Part shown: one piece after another, positions 9,532-18,572 of the stretch
How positions within the stretch are numbered: the stretch's first letter is position 1
Layout: every line of letters begins with the position of its first letter
Assembly (NCBI GenBank): GCA_963717075.1
Contig: CAVQVI010000006.1
Coordinates: forward strand, 248,001-312,000
Reading direction: 5' to 3'
Source of the DNA: JBGOTP01 sp963717075
GTDB lineage: Bacteria; Acidobacteriota; Vicinamibacteria; Vicinamibacterales; CAVVIG01
DNA: 64,000 bases
The notes under the pieces: generated by a model
Told to the model about the DNA's origin: nothing
Databases searched by the model: none
Seen by the model: only the letters and a program-made list of their open reading frames with translations
Made by a program: the position numbers and the translations under genes

Positions 9532-10210
9532 ATGGGCCTGCAAACCGTTCACGATCCAGAGGATCTGCAACGCATCTACGGGACGCGGTTTTCTGCGATC
9601 CTCGACTATCGAAAAGCCGTCTGGTCCGTCCTTGTCGCCGACTGGTTTGGCAAGTACGTCCGGCCCGCAGATGCCGTGTTGGATCTTGGCTGCGGCTACG
9701 GCGAGTTCATCAACACAATCCGCTGCGCCAGGAAATTTGCGATGGACCTCAACCCGGACGCACCGCGGTTTCTCGACAGGGACGTGACGTTTCTCGCCCA
9801 GGACTGCTCGACGCGCTGGCCGCTTCCCGACGCCTCGCTGGATGTGGTCTTTACGAGCAACTTCTTCGAGCATCTCCCGGACAAGTCTGCCCTGGGCCGC
9901 ACGCTGGATGAAATTCGCCGCTGCCTGCGTCCGGGCGGGCGGCTCGTCGCGCTCGGACCGAATATCAAGCACCTGCATGGAGCGTACTGGGATTTCTGGG
10001 ACCATTACATCCCCCTCACCGAGTTGTCGCTCAAAGAGGCGCTCGTCACGAGAGGATTGCGCGTCGATGTCTGCCTTGGACGCTTCCTGCCCCTACACCA
10101 TGGCGAGCGGACGTCAGTACCCTGTGGCCGTTCTGCGCGCCTATCTCAGACTGCCATTCGCGTGGCGGATCTTTGGCAAGCAGTTCCTCCTCGTCGGCAT
10201 CCGCCAGTGA
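9532..10210 (+). CDS. Class I SAM-dependent methyltransferase with a late frameshift
   Basis: The Methyltransf_11-type core is clear: AVLDLGCGYGEFI (motif I), FAMDLNP, VVFTSNFFEHLPD (post-motif), LDEIRRCLRPGGRLVALGP. After residue about 185 the frame leaves the family. The natural continuation (YTMASGRQYPVAVLRAYLRL and on to a TGA ending at 10210) lies in another frame. Removing one C from CCCC at 10090-10093 restores it, which points to a homopolymer indel. It lies on the plus strand, divergent from the membrane protein, and opens the plus-strand sugar-nucleotide run to 13222. The substrate is unknown, but the context suggests a glycan precursor or a lipid-linked sugar. Confidence 0.85.
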
Positions 10211-10305
10211 TCCAGGGGCTCGGCGGGGTCGAACCGCACTAGAATGTCGGCGTCAATGTCGACATCGATCGGGCGTCCTCTGATCGCGGCCCGGGTCCAG
10301 CACTG

Positions 10306-11374
10306 ATGCCAGCCGAGCCCGTCCTCCTCGTGACCGGTGCCTCCGGTCTGATTGGGAGCGAAGTGTGCGGTTACTTCGCCCGGCTCGGGTATGCCGTGCA
10401 CGGGCTCGACAACAATCAGCGCGCCGTGTTCTTCGGACCCGCAGGGAGACACGCGGTGGAACCAGCGGCGCCTTGAACGCGAACTCCCCAACTTCGTCCA
10501 CCACGAGCTCGACATTCGTGACCGGCAGGGTGTGGCGGACCTGGTCGCGAGCCTGCGGCCGGACGCGATCGTCCACGCCGCCGCGCAGCCCTCGCACGAC
10601 CGCGCCGCGTCCATTCCGTTCGACGACTTCGACACCAACGCGGTGGGCACGCTGAACCTGCTCGAGGCCGCCCGGCGCAGCTGCCCCGAGAGCCCCTTCG
10701 TCCTCATGAGCACGAACAAGGTGTACGGCGATGGACCGAACCGGATTCCGCTCGCCGAGCACGACACGCGCTGGGATTACGCCGATCCGGAGTACGCCGA
10801 CGGCATTCCCGAAGACGTTCGCCATCGACCAGTGCCTGCACAGTCTGTTCGGCGCGAGCAAGGTGGCGGCCGACGTGATGGTGCAGGAATACGGCCGCTA
10901 TTTCGGCATGCCGACCTGCTGCCTGCGCGGCGGCTGCCTCACGGGACCGAACCACAGCGGCGTGGAGCTGCACGGCTTTCTCAGCTATCTCGTGCGCTGC
11001 AACCTGGAAGGCCGCGAGTACAGGATCTTCGGCTACAAGGGCAAGCAGGTCCGCGACAACATCCACAGCCTCGACGTCGCCCGCTTCATCCACGCGTTCA
11101 TCGAAGCGCCGCGTAGCGGCGAGGTGTACAACCTCGGCGGCGGGAAGGCCAATTCGTGCAGCATTCTCGAGGCGTTTGCGATGGTCGAGCGCGTCTCGGG
11201 CCTGGCGCAGCGTTACACGTACGTCGAGACGAACCGGATCGGCGATCACATCTGCTATTACAGCGACCTGTCGCAAGATGCAGGCCCACTATCCCGCGCT
11301 GGAGCATCACGATCAGCCTCGAACAGACCATCGGCCAAATCGTCGAGGCCTGGCAGCAGAAGCTCGTCTCGTGA
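10306..11374 (+). CDS. NAD-dependent sugar-nucleotide epimerase/dehydratase, four frame breaks
   Basis: This is an extended short-chain dehydrogenase: VTGASGLIGSE (NAD loop), LDIRDR, AAAQPSHD, VLMSTNKVYGD, then GASKVAAD, LRGGCLTGPNHSG and YNLGGGKANSCS. It resembles CDP-paratose 2-epimerase-like enzymes. The frame changes near 10438, 10813, 11277 and 11302. Removing one C at 10438-10440 gives FFGPQGDTRWN, as expected for the family. The residue normally Tyr in YxxxK reads Phe (SLFGASK). Its TGA overlaps the GTG of the next epimerase, so the two are coupled. So many breaks mean either poor local sequence or a dying gene. Confidence 0.75.
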
Positions 11375-12438
11375 AGATTCTTGTCACGGGCGCATGCGGG
11401 TTCGCCGGCTCGACGCTGATTCGCCAGTGGGTCGAGCTGGGCACGCACGAACTGATGGGGGTCGACAGCTTCGTGCGCCCCGGCAGCGAGCTGAATCGCT
11501 CGGCCCTTCGAGCGCTCGGTGTCGCCGTCCATCATGCGGACATCCGCCTCGCGTCCGACTTCGAGACGCTTCCCGCCGCCGATGTGGTCGTGGACGCCGC
11601 CGCCAACCCCAGCGTCCTGGCCGGTATTGACGGTCAAACCTCCAGCCGGCAACTGGTCGAGCACAATCTGCTCGGGACCGTGAACGTGCTCGAGTACTGC
11701 CGTCGTCACCAGGCAACCCTGGTGATGCTGAGCACGAGCCGGGTGTACTCCATCGCGCCGCTGGCTCACATGCCGGTTCGCGTCGTGAACGACGCGTTCG
11801 AGCCGGACACGCGCGGTGCGCTGCCCTCCGCCGTGACGTCGCATGGCATCGACGAAACCTTCTCCACCGCTCCGCCGGTGTCACTCTATGGTGCGACGAA
11901 GCTGGCGAGCGAGCAGCTTGCGCTCGAGTACGGATCGACCTACGGCTTCCCGGTCTGGGTGAATCGCTGCGGCGTGCTCGCGGGCGCCGGACAGTTCGGG
12001 CGGGCGGACCAGGGCATTTTCGCCTACTGGGTGAACAGCTGGCTGCGCGCTCGCCCTCTGCGGTACATTGGCTTCGGCGGTCACGGATACCAGGTCCGCG
12101 ACTGCCTGCACCCGGCAGACCTCGTCCCGCTGATCGAGCGGCAGATAGCTGCCGACGGCCGCGGCAGGCCGCATGTAGCGAACGTCAGCGGCGGCGCGGC
12201 GTCGGCCCGCTCGCTGGCCCAGGTCAGCGCGTGGTGCCGCACCCGCCTTGGAGACCACCCCGTCGCACCGCATCTCGACGCGCGGCCGTTCGACATTCCG
12301 TGGATGGTGCTCGATGCCGGTCGTGCGCGCGAGGCCTGGCATTGGGCGCCGTCGCACACGACGGAGGACATCCTGGAAGAAATCCTGACGCACGCCAGGC
12401 AGCACCCGGAGTGGCTGAATATTTCCGACCGCAGTTAG
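11371..12438 (+). CDS. NAD-dependent sugar-nucleotide epimerase/dehydratase
   Basis: The GTG at 11371 overlaps the TGA of the preceding epimerase as GTGA. Of about 355 residues, the N-terminal Rossmann core has VTGACGFAGSTLI and VVVDAAANPSV, the Ser/Tyr/Lys site is present (MLSTSRVYS, then SLYGATKLASEQ with an intact YxxxK), and a substrate domain follows with GYQVRDCLHPADLV. The frame is intact. It shares the organisation of the neighbour upstream, and the pair may perform consecutive steps, or act as partners, in making one CDP- or UDP-linked sugar. The exact sugar cannot be deduced. The GT2 gene at 12443 follows after four bases. Confidence 0.9.
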   Translation: MKILVTGACGFAGSTLIRQWVELGTHELMGVDSFVRPGSELNRSALRALGVAVHHADIRLASDFETLPAADVVVDAAANPSVLAGIDGQTSSRQLVEHNLLGTVNVLEYCRRHQATLVMLSTSRVYSIAPLAHMPVRVVNDAFEPDTRGALPSAVTSHGIDETFSTAPPVSLYGATKLASEQLALEYGSTYGFPVWVNRCGVLAGAGQFGRADQGIFAYWVNSWLRARPLRYIGFGGHGYQVRDCLHPADLVPLIERQIAADGRGRPHVANVSGGAASARSLAQVSAWCRTRLGDHPVAPHLDARPFDIPWMVLDAGRAREAWHWAPSHTTEDILEEILTHARQHPEWLNISDRS

Positions 12439-12442
12439 CGGC

Positions 12443-13222
12443 ATGAGCACGCAGAAGCAACCCGATCGGAATCTGCCAGCACTCACCAAGCTGTCGGTCG
12501 TCATCCCGGCGCGCGACGAGGAGGGCTGTATCGCCTCCACGGTGGAGCATCTGCACGTCGAGCTGCGACACAGGGGCGTGCCGCACGAGATCGTCGTGGT
12601 GGATGATGGGAGCCAGGATCGGACGTGGGAGATCCTGGAGCTCCTGGGGCTGCGCGTGCCTACGCTGATTCCGGTGAAGAATCCGGGCCCGCACGGCTTC
12701 GGCCGCGCCGTTGTCTTCGGCCTGAAGCACATGACCGGCGACGCAGCCGTGGTGATGATGGCCGATGAAAGCGACGATTGCCGGGACGTCGTGCGTTACT
12801 GGCACACCCTCAACGAGGGCTGGGAGTGCGTGTTTGGCAGCCGGTTCATGGCCGGTGGCGGGACGATCGATTACCCGCGCGTGAAGCTCCTGCTCAATCG
12901 TCTCGTGAATTCCTGGATTCGCGTGCTGTTCCGCATTCCGCTCAACGACACCACCAACGCATTCAAAGCCTACCGCCGCAGCGCGATCGACGGCTGCAGT
13001 CCCCTGATCTCGCCGCACTTCAACCTGACCGTGGAGCTGCCGCTCAAGGCCATCGTGCGGGGCTACTCCTGGACCGTCCTGCCGATCACCTGGCGCAACC
13101 GCAGGAGCGGCGACGCAAAGCTCAAGCTGGCGGAGATGGGCAGCCGCTATCTGTTCATCATTCTTTACGTGTGGCTGGAGAAGTACTTCAGTCGTGGCGA
13201 CTATGAGAAACCCATCGCGTGA
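12443..13222 (+). CDS. GT2 glycosyltransferase of the dolichyl-phosphate-mannose-synthase type
   Basis: About 259 residues with the DPM1/DPG-synthase pattern: KLSVVIPARDEEGCI, HEIVVVDDGSQDRT, MMADESDD in place of the usual DxD, then VFGSRFMAGG, and NDTTNAFKAYRRSAI as the acceptor motif. No transmembrane segments follow, so it is the short soluble form. The family transfers a sugar from a nucleotide to a polyprenyl phosphate on the cytoplasmic face. It follows the two epimerases within four bases and probably uses their product, feeding a GT-C-type enzyme such as the membrane protein at 7925-9310. Confidence 0.88.
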   Translation: MSTQKQPDRNLPALTKLSVVIPARDEEGCIASTVEHLHVELRHRGVPHEIVVVDDGSQDRTWEILELLGLRVPTLIPVKNPGPHGFGRAVVFGLKHMTGDAAVVMMADESDDCRDVVRYWHTLNEGWECVFGSRFMAGGGTIDYPRVKLLLNRLVNSWIRVLFRIPLNDTTNAFKAYRRSAIDGCSPLISPHFNLTVELPLKAIVRGYSWTVLPITWRNRRSGDAKLKLAEMGSRYLFIILYVWLEKYFSRGDYEKPIA

Positions 13223-13255
13223 CGAACACGTCAATCGACTGGAGGGCGGCGAGAG

Positions 13256-13825
13256 TCACGCCAACCTGGCGGGCTGAGATGCCAGTGACACCATGCCTCG
13301 CGCTTCGAGGTGCGCCAGGATCCGCCGTTGCGACGCCTCGACCGCTTCATGCCCGGTGTGAATCGTGATGTCTGGAGACGACGGCACTTCGTAGGGATCG
13401 GAGATACCGGTGAAATGCTCGATCTCGCCGCGGAGAGCCTTTGCGTACAGGCCCTTGGGGTCGCGTGCCACGAGCGCCTCGAGGTCGCACTCCAGATAGA
13501 TTTCGACGAACGTCCCGCCGAGCGCGCGCCGCACATCCTGCCGAGTCTGCCGATACGGGGATATGACCGCCACGATTGGGACGATGCCATCTCTGGCGAG
13601 CAGCAAGGACATCTGACCGATACGCCTGACATTCAAGTCGCGCTCGCGCCTCGAGAACCCAAGCTCTGGACTGACGCCCTGACGAATCTCATCGCCGTCC
13701 AGCACCGCAACCCGATGCCCTCGTTGCGACAGTTCCGCGCCGACCGCCCGGGCCAGCGTCGTTTTGCCAGATCCGGGCAGACCGGTGAACCAGAGCGTGA
13801 AGGCTTGTCGCGCCACTGTCTGCAC
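13256..13825 (-). CDS. cysC: Adenylylsulfate (APS) kinase
   Basis: About 190 residues with the P-loop GLPGSGKTTLAR, LDGDEIRQGVSPELGFS, the RxxNxxR-type substrate loop (RRERDLNVRRIGQ), FVEIYLECDLEALVARDPKGLY and FTGISDPYE, all diagnostic of CysC. It phosphorylates APS to PAPS. The frame extends to 14086, but family homology begins at about 13816, so I place the start at GTG 13825 with GTG 13816 as an alternative. No CysD/CysN sulfurylase or cysteine-pathway gene is nearby. Within a polysaccharide locus the PAPS could serve glycan sulfation, but no sulfotransferase is visible in the window. Confidence 0.9.
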   Translation of the reverse strand: MQTVARQAFTLWFTGLPGSGKTTLARAVGAELSQRGHRVAVLDGDEIRQGVSPELGFSRRERDLNVRRIGQMSLLLARDGIVPIVAVISPYRQTRQDVRRALGGTFVEIYLECDLEALVARDPKGLYAKALRGEIEHFTGISDPYEVPSSPDITIHTGHEAVEASQRRILAHLEARGMVSLASQPARLA

Positions 13826-14076
13826 TGATCCTAGGAGGTGCTGAACAGGTCGCGCGTGCGCGTCGAGAGCGTCACGAGGACCTCCTGGATAGCCAGACAG
13901 TACCAAGTTTTCGAACCGAGTACAAGTCGGGAATGACCGGGAACCATTTGCGGCGTGTCCGGTGGCCTCTCGACACCTTTTCGACGGTGTCGATGACGGT
14001 TCGCGCTCGACAGGAAGTGTGCCGTGGAATGACGAAGAGTTTGGTACGATCGCACAGGAGCAAAGGAGCTCGTTTC

Positions 14077-16422
14077 TTGAGACCACCGAGACTCTTCGTC
14101 GTGGCGGACGTCGGCGGCCCAGGCCACTATCACCTGGGCGACGAAGCCATGCTCGAGGCCAACCTGTCGACGTTCCGGCAGCTCGTGCCGGACGTTCAGT
14201 TCACAGTGCCGTCCCGCGATCCGGTCTGGACGAGTCGCCGCTACGGGGTGGAGGCACTCCCTACTCAGGAGAGTCCGCCCGACGATCTCGAGGGTTTTGA
14301 AGCCCGGTTACAGGTGGCACGCGCGTCTCAATCGTCGCGGGACCTGTGGACGGAATGGCTCGGACCTGCGATTGCACGAGGCCTCCGTGATGCTGACGGG
14401 CTGGTCATCTCGGGCGGCGGCAATCTGTGTCGGACATGGCCAGAGAAGATCCTCGAACGGGTGGCGCTCATCGAGTTTGCGAAGGCACTGGGGCGTCCGG
14501 CCGTGGTGCTCGGCCAGACGCTGGGGCCCGAGCTGACCGCATGCCAACGTCGCCTGCTGGCCGAATCGTTGCCAATGGCAGCCCTGGTCGGCGTCCGCGA
14601 CGAGTCTTCCGCCCAGCTGGCGGTGAGTCTTGGCGTACCGCCCGACCACGTGTGCCGGCAACTCGACGACGCGTTCTTCCTCGAGCCGCTGGCTGTCGAG
14701 GACGAGCGTGTCGAGACGCTGCGCCTGGGCGCCCGCCGGATCGTTCTGGTGACGATTGACGCCTCATTCGCCAGCGTCGAGCGCGAGCGGCCCCTGCAGA
14801 TGATTGCCAGCCAGCTGGATGCGCTGGCCGACTGCCTGAATGCGGCGTTGGTGTTCCTCCCTCACGTGGGCGGCGAGGATGTTCCGCCAGAGCTGGTCGA
14901 CCTCGTCGCGGGACGGCAACTGGCTGCCAAGATGCGATCGCCTCCTGTCCTGCTCGACGTGTGGCAGCCGCGCGAAGCCCGCTGGCTGGTCGAGCAGGCG
15001 TCTCTGGTCGTGTCGACGCGATATCATTCTCTGGTTTTCGCGACCTCCGCTGGCGTTCCGGCACTGGGAATCTACACGGACGCCTACACCCGGACGAAAC
15101 TGCAGGGCGCGCTCACGCCAGCCGGTCTGAGCAGGTGGTGTCTGTCTGTCGCCGATGCGGAGCGCGGAGCGTTCCTGCCCCTGGCATTGGAACTGTGGCA
15201 TCAGCGGAAGAGTGTCAATCGCCATCTCGCGCAACTGTGTTCAGACGCAAGACCGCGCGAGGTGCACCGCTGGCAAGCCATCGCCCGGGCGCTGCATCTC
15301 AAGACGATGTCCACGACCGAGAACCAGGCGCCGTCTCCGCGCCGCATCGTCAGGCGAACAGATGACACAGAAACAGGAGAAGACACCGTGTCAGACCTTC
15401 TGAACGAGGCTCAGTGGCAGACATACGATGAACAGGGCTATCTGCGGCTCGGAACAGTCCTCGACGAGGCTCAACTGGCGGCGCTCCGCGGGCGAATGGA
15501 CGAGATCATGCTTGGCCAGGTCCGCTATCCCAGGCTGCAGTTCCAACTCGACACCGGAGGCGCCTACGAGGACTTGCCAGATCCGGTGGAGGGCACGCCG
15601 GAAGCGACGGTTGGCTACCGGAAGGTCCAGGGCCTGGAAGCCGACCCGATGGTGCTGGATCTCATCCGGCGGGACCTGTTCCGTGAGATTTGCGGCCGTC
15701 ACTACGGCAAGCACGCGAGCGTGTCGATTTTTCGGGCCATGCTCATGAACAAGCCTGCCGGCAGGGGGACCCATTTGCCCTGGCATCAGGACGCCGGCGA
15801 CGTCTGGAAGCTCGATCGAGACCCACTGGTCACTCTCTGGATCGCGCTCGACCCTTCGACGTGCCGCAATGGCTGTCTCCAGGTCGTTCCAGGCAGCCAT
15901 CGTCTGGGTCTGCTCAGCAGCCACGGCAGTACCATCACGGCGCGCCACGTGCAGATGCATTGTCCGGATGAGGCTACCGCCTATCTGGAGGTCGAGGCCG
16001 GCGAAGCGATCCTCTTGCACAACTGGCTGCTGCACCGCAGCGGTGTCAACCACACCGACGAGCCTCGTCGAGCGTTGACTGTCTGTTACATGGATGGAAG
16101 AACGCTCAATACGCTGACAGGCAACCGGTTCCCGATTGTATTCGGCGGTCACGAAGAAGCGGATGCGGCCCTCCCCTTCCTGCGCAACATCAAGGAGGAG
16201 AATCGGCGACTGCAGGAGACGGCTGCAGAGAGAGAGACCTATGCCCTCAATCTTGTCGAAGACATCCAGCGTCTCGAACAGATGCGGTGTGAAACCGAGC
16301 GGTACGCGAAGTCACTCGAAGCAGAGAATCAGCGTCTCGAACAGATGCGGTGTGAAACCGAACGGTACGCGAAATCACTTGAAGCAGAACTTGCCCGCGT
16401 TCGGCTCTCGCTCGCCGAATGA
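14077..16422 (+). CDS. Polysaccharide pyruvyl transferase fused to a PhyH-family dioxygenase with coiled-coil tail
   Basis: The start is a TTG at 14077, eight bases after AAAGGAG, which is better than the upstream ATGs. Residues 1 to about 400 are a pyruvyl-transferase domain (FVVADVGGPGHYHLGDEAML, LVISGGGNLCRTWPE, STRYHSLVFATSAGVP). From about 438 a phytanoyl-CoA-dioxygenase-like domain follows, with the Fe(II) triad visible as HxD (H570, D572 in LPWHQDAGD) and H653 (LLHRSG). Residues about 705-781 are coiled coil with a 21-residue tandem repeat. A GTG at 15388, preceded by AGGAGA, could start the dioxygenase separately, yet no stop separates the halves. It is either a true fusion or two genes merged by a lost stop. 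Confidence 0.82.
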   Translation: MRPPRLFVVADVGGPGHYHLGDEAMLEANLSTFRQLVPDVQFTVPSRDPVWTSRRYGVEALPTQESPPDDLEGFEARLQVARASQSSRDLWTEWLGPAIARGLRDADGLVISGGGNLCRTWPEKILERVALIEFAKALGRPAVVLGQTLGPELTACQRRLLAESLPMAALVGVRDESSAQLAVSLGVPPDHVCRQLDDAFFLEPLAVEDERVETLRLGARRIVLVTIDASFASVERERPLQMIASQLDALADCLNAALVFLPHVGGEDVPPELVDLVAGRQLAAKMRSPPVLLDVWQPREARWLVEQASLVVSTRYHSLVFATSAGVPALGIYTDAYTRTKLQGALTPAGLSRWCLSVADAERGAFLPLALELWHQRKSVNRHLAQLCSDARPREVHRWQAIARALHLKTMSTTENQAPSPRRIVRRTDDTETGEDTVSDLLNEAQWQTYDEQGYLRLGTVLDEAQLAALRGRMDEIMLGQVRYPRLQFQLDTGGAYEDLPDPVEGTPEATVGYRKVQGLEADPMVLDLIRRDLFREICGRHYGKHASVSIFRAMLMNKPAGRGTHLPWHQDAGDVWKLDRDPLVTLWIALDPSTCRNGCLQVVPGSHRLGLLSSHGSTITARHVQMHCPDEATAYLEVEAGEAILLHNWLLHRSGVNHTDEPRRALTVCYMDGRTLNTLTGNRFPIVFGGHEEADAALPFLRNIKEENRRLQETAAERETYALNLVEDIQRLEQMRCETERYAKSLEAENQRLEQMRCETERYAKSLEAELARVRLSLAE
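15374..15390 (+). promoter_or_regulatory. Internal ribosome binding site and GTG start at the dioxygenase boundary
   Basis: AGGAGA at 15375-15380 followed by seven bases and GTG at 15388 lies exactly where the PhyH-type domain begins (VSDLLNEAQW). This suggests that the dioxygenase was, or still is, translated independently of the pyruvyl transferase. ATG 15307 in the same frame is an alternative without a comparable ribosome site. Confidence 0.5.
16267..16392 (+). repeat. 63-bp tandem duplication encoding a coiled-coil heptad block
   Basis: Units 16267-16329 and 16330-16392 are nearly identical at DNA level (differences such as GAGCGG/GAACGG and AAGTCA/AAATCA). Each encodes 21 residues, three heptads, of the form QRLEQMRCETERYAKSLEAE. 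The exact heptad multiple keeps the coiled coil in register. The few silent differences show that the duplication is not brand new. Confidence 0.9.
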
Positions 16423-16463
16423 TGCGGGGTTGTGGAGAGGGTCTCGCCGTTCGAGACGCGTGC

Positions 16464-17330
16464 TCACACGCGTGGCGAGCGCGCGCGCCTGACGTGGTGC
16501 TGCGCCCGCAGCCATAGTCCCACCTTGACCATCGGCGCCACGACCCGACCCAGGGGCGACGCGCGCTTCCAATACAAGCGAAACGCACTCTGATGAAATG
16601 CGCGGATGGCGGGAATGGGCTCCCGCTCTGCCGCGCGGCCGGCGGCATGACGAACCGACACCGCCGGCACATACATGCAGCGGAAACCTGCGGCGGCTAC
16701 ACGGCTGCAATAGTCTGCGTCCTCCCAGTACAGAAAGAATTGCTCGTCGAATCCGCCGATGCGTTCAAACAGATCGCGACGAGTCATCAGGCAGGCTCCG
16801 GACACCCAGTCGACGTCCGTCGGGACGCTGGCATCGGAGCTGACCAGATTGCGCCGCGAAAACCAGTTCTGGGGAAACCTCGAGGTGAGCCATGTCGATC
16901 GCCCGCCCAGCCAGGTGGTCCAGTCCGGAAACCGGCGGGCTGACGGCTGGATGCTGCCGTCTGCATTGAGGACTCGCGCGCCGGCGACGCCGACATCGGG
17001 ATGGCGCGTGAGCCACTCTTCCAGGACCCTCAGGACCGGTCCCTCGGCAACCGTGTCGGGATTCAGCAGCAGGAGAAACGGGGCGGTTGTTCTGGCGCTC
17101 GCGAGGTTCACGCCCGCGGCGAAGCCGAGGTTGTCGGCGCGCGGGATGCACGTGACGCCTGGATGGCGCGCCACGGCTTCTCGGAGGGCGCCTGCATCGC
17201 TCTCGTAGTCCACCACCGCAATTTCATCTGCCATTGCACCATCTGTCCGCACGTGCGGACGAAGCGATTCAAGACAGCGTGCGAGATCGGCGTACGTCCG
17301 GTAATTGACGAGCAGAACGGCAGTGGACAT
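16464..17330 (-). CDS. GT2 glycosyltransferase of the rhamnosyltransferase type
   Basis: About 288 residues from ATG 17330. The GT2 core is complete: TAVLLVNYRTYADLARCLES, IAVVDYESDAGAL, PRADNLGFAAGVN, FLLLLNPDTVAEGP (the DxD position), GVAGARVLNADGSIQPSARR, then SGACLMTRRDLFERIGGFDE and FLYWEDADYC. This matches the WcaA/RfbN-like group that adds rhamnose or similar sugars. It lies on the same strand as gmd, separated by an inverted-repeat element at 17396-17512, and may add a GDP-linked sugar derived from Gmd, which is inference. Confidence 0.9.
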   Translation of the reverse strand: MSTAVLLVNYRTYADLARCLESLRPHVRTDGAMADEIAVVDYESDAGALREAVARHPGVTCIPRADNLGFAAGVNLASARTTAPFLLLLNPDTVAEGPVLRVLEEWLTRHPDVGVAGARVLNADGSIQPSARRFPDWTTWLGGRSTWLTSRFPQNWFSRRNLVSSDASVPTDVDWVSGACLMTRRDLFERIGGFDEQFFLYWEDADYCSRVAAAGFRCMYVPAVSVRHAAGRAAEREPIPAIRAFHQSAFRLYWKRASPLGRVVAPMVKVGLWLRAQHHVRRARSPRV

Positions 17331-17395
17331 CGGTGAACAGCGGTGAACAGCGGAACAGCGCGGGCGAGCCGATCGGCGGCTGACGTCTGAAGGGG

Positions 17396-17512
17396 CTAAC
17401 CGATCACCACGATCACCGCAGAGGGCGCTGAGCTCGCAGAGACTGTCTGGGGACAATTCGCTGTGTGTTCTGCGGCCTCCGCGGTGTACGTTGTCTCAAT
17501 GGTTCGACGGGG
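17396..17512. repeat. CCGCGG-type inverted-repeat element, copy 2
   Basis: The arms CACCGCAGAGGGCGCTGAG and TTCTGCGGCCTCCGCGGTGT are imperfect inverse copies. Together they form the longest example of the family also seen at 838-900 and 22385-22450. On the minus strand it begins just after the gmd stop, so it may serve as a transcript end between gmd and the downstream glycosyltransferase. Confidence 0.75.
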
Positions 17513-17517
17513 CTCCA

Positions 17518-18507
17518 CTACCGCTCGGCGACTCGCGCGGTCGCCGCATCGAGCCGCATCAGGTCGGCATCCACCATCATTTCCACGAGTGCCTTGAAGT
17601 CCACGGTCGGCTTCCAGCCCAGTTGAGTTCGCGCCTTGGTGGCGTCGCCGAGCAGGTGGTCCACTTCCGCGGGCCTGACGAGCGCAGGGTCGGCCCGGAC
17701 GTACTTCTGCCAGTCGAGGCCGGCGTGTGCGAACGCGATCTCGACGAGCTCTCTCACCGAATGGCTGATGCCGGTCGCGATCACGAAGTCGTCGGCCCGA
17801 TCCTGCTGCAGCATGAGCCACATGGCGTGGACGTAGTCGCCGGCGAAGCCCCAGTCGCGCTGCGCGTCGAGGTTGCCCAGCGCGAGCGTCGTCGGCCAGG
17901 CCGAGCTTGATGCGCGCGACACCGTCGGACACCTTGCGCGTCACGAACTCGAGCCCGCGCCGCGGCGATTCGTGATTGAAGAGCATGCCCGACACCGCGA
18001 ACAGGTCGTAGCTCTCGCGATAGTTCACCGTGATGTAGTGCGCGAACACCTTCGACACGCCGTAGGGACTGCGCGGGTAGAACGGGGTCAGCTCGGTCTG
18101 CGGCACCTCGCGAACCTTGCCGAACATCTCGCTCGACGAGGCCTGGTAGAACCGGATGGACGGGTCGACGTGCCGGATGGCATCGAGCAGACGCGTGACG
18201 CCCTGCGCGTTGAACTCGCCCGTGAGCATCGGCTGATCCCAGGAGGCCGGGACGAACGACATCGCCGCGAGGTTGTAGATTTCGTGCGGCCGCGTGTCGT
18301 CGATGAGCTCTCAGGAGCGAGAGCTGATCGAGCAGGTCCGCCGGCTTCAAGGTGACCCGATCCAGCAGGTGTTCGATGCGCCAGCGTATTCGGCGTGCTC
18401 AAACGCCGCACCATGCCGTAGACCTCGTAGCCCTTGTCGAGAAGAAGCTCCGCGAGATACGACCCGTCCTGTCCGGTGATGCCGGTGATGAGTGCCCGCT
18501 GGCTCAA
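17518..18507 (-). CDS. gmd: GDP-mannose 4,6-dehydratase, three frame breaks
   Basis: The sequence follows Gmd closely across three frames: ALITGITGQDGSYLAELLL, YGMVRRLSTPNT, then LKPADLLDQLSLL, EIYNLAAMSFVPASWDQP, FYQASSSEMFGKV, SPYGVSKVFAHYI (YxxxK), FNHESPRRGLEFVTRK, then GNLDAQRDWGFAGDYVHAMW and GWKPTVDFKALVEMM. Single-base excesses near 18386, 18310 and 17893 explain the breaks. The corrected product would be about 330 residues, normal for the family. It converts GDP-mannose to GDP-4-keto-6-deoxymannose, the branch point to GDP-fucose or GDP-rhamnose. No fcl or rmd is evident in the window. Confidence 0.88.
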
Positions 18508-18572
18508 ATTGTTCCTCGGTGAAGACGACGGAATTGTACCACGAGGTACTATGACGCGAGGAGATCATCGAC

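Noticed and set aside
15390..16152. Long minus-strand frame opposite the dioxygenase domain
   Set aside because: The plus strand has the HxD...H iron site in frame, and the minus frame has no recognisable domain.
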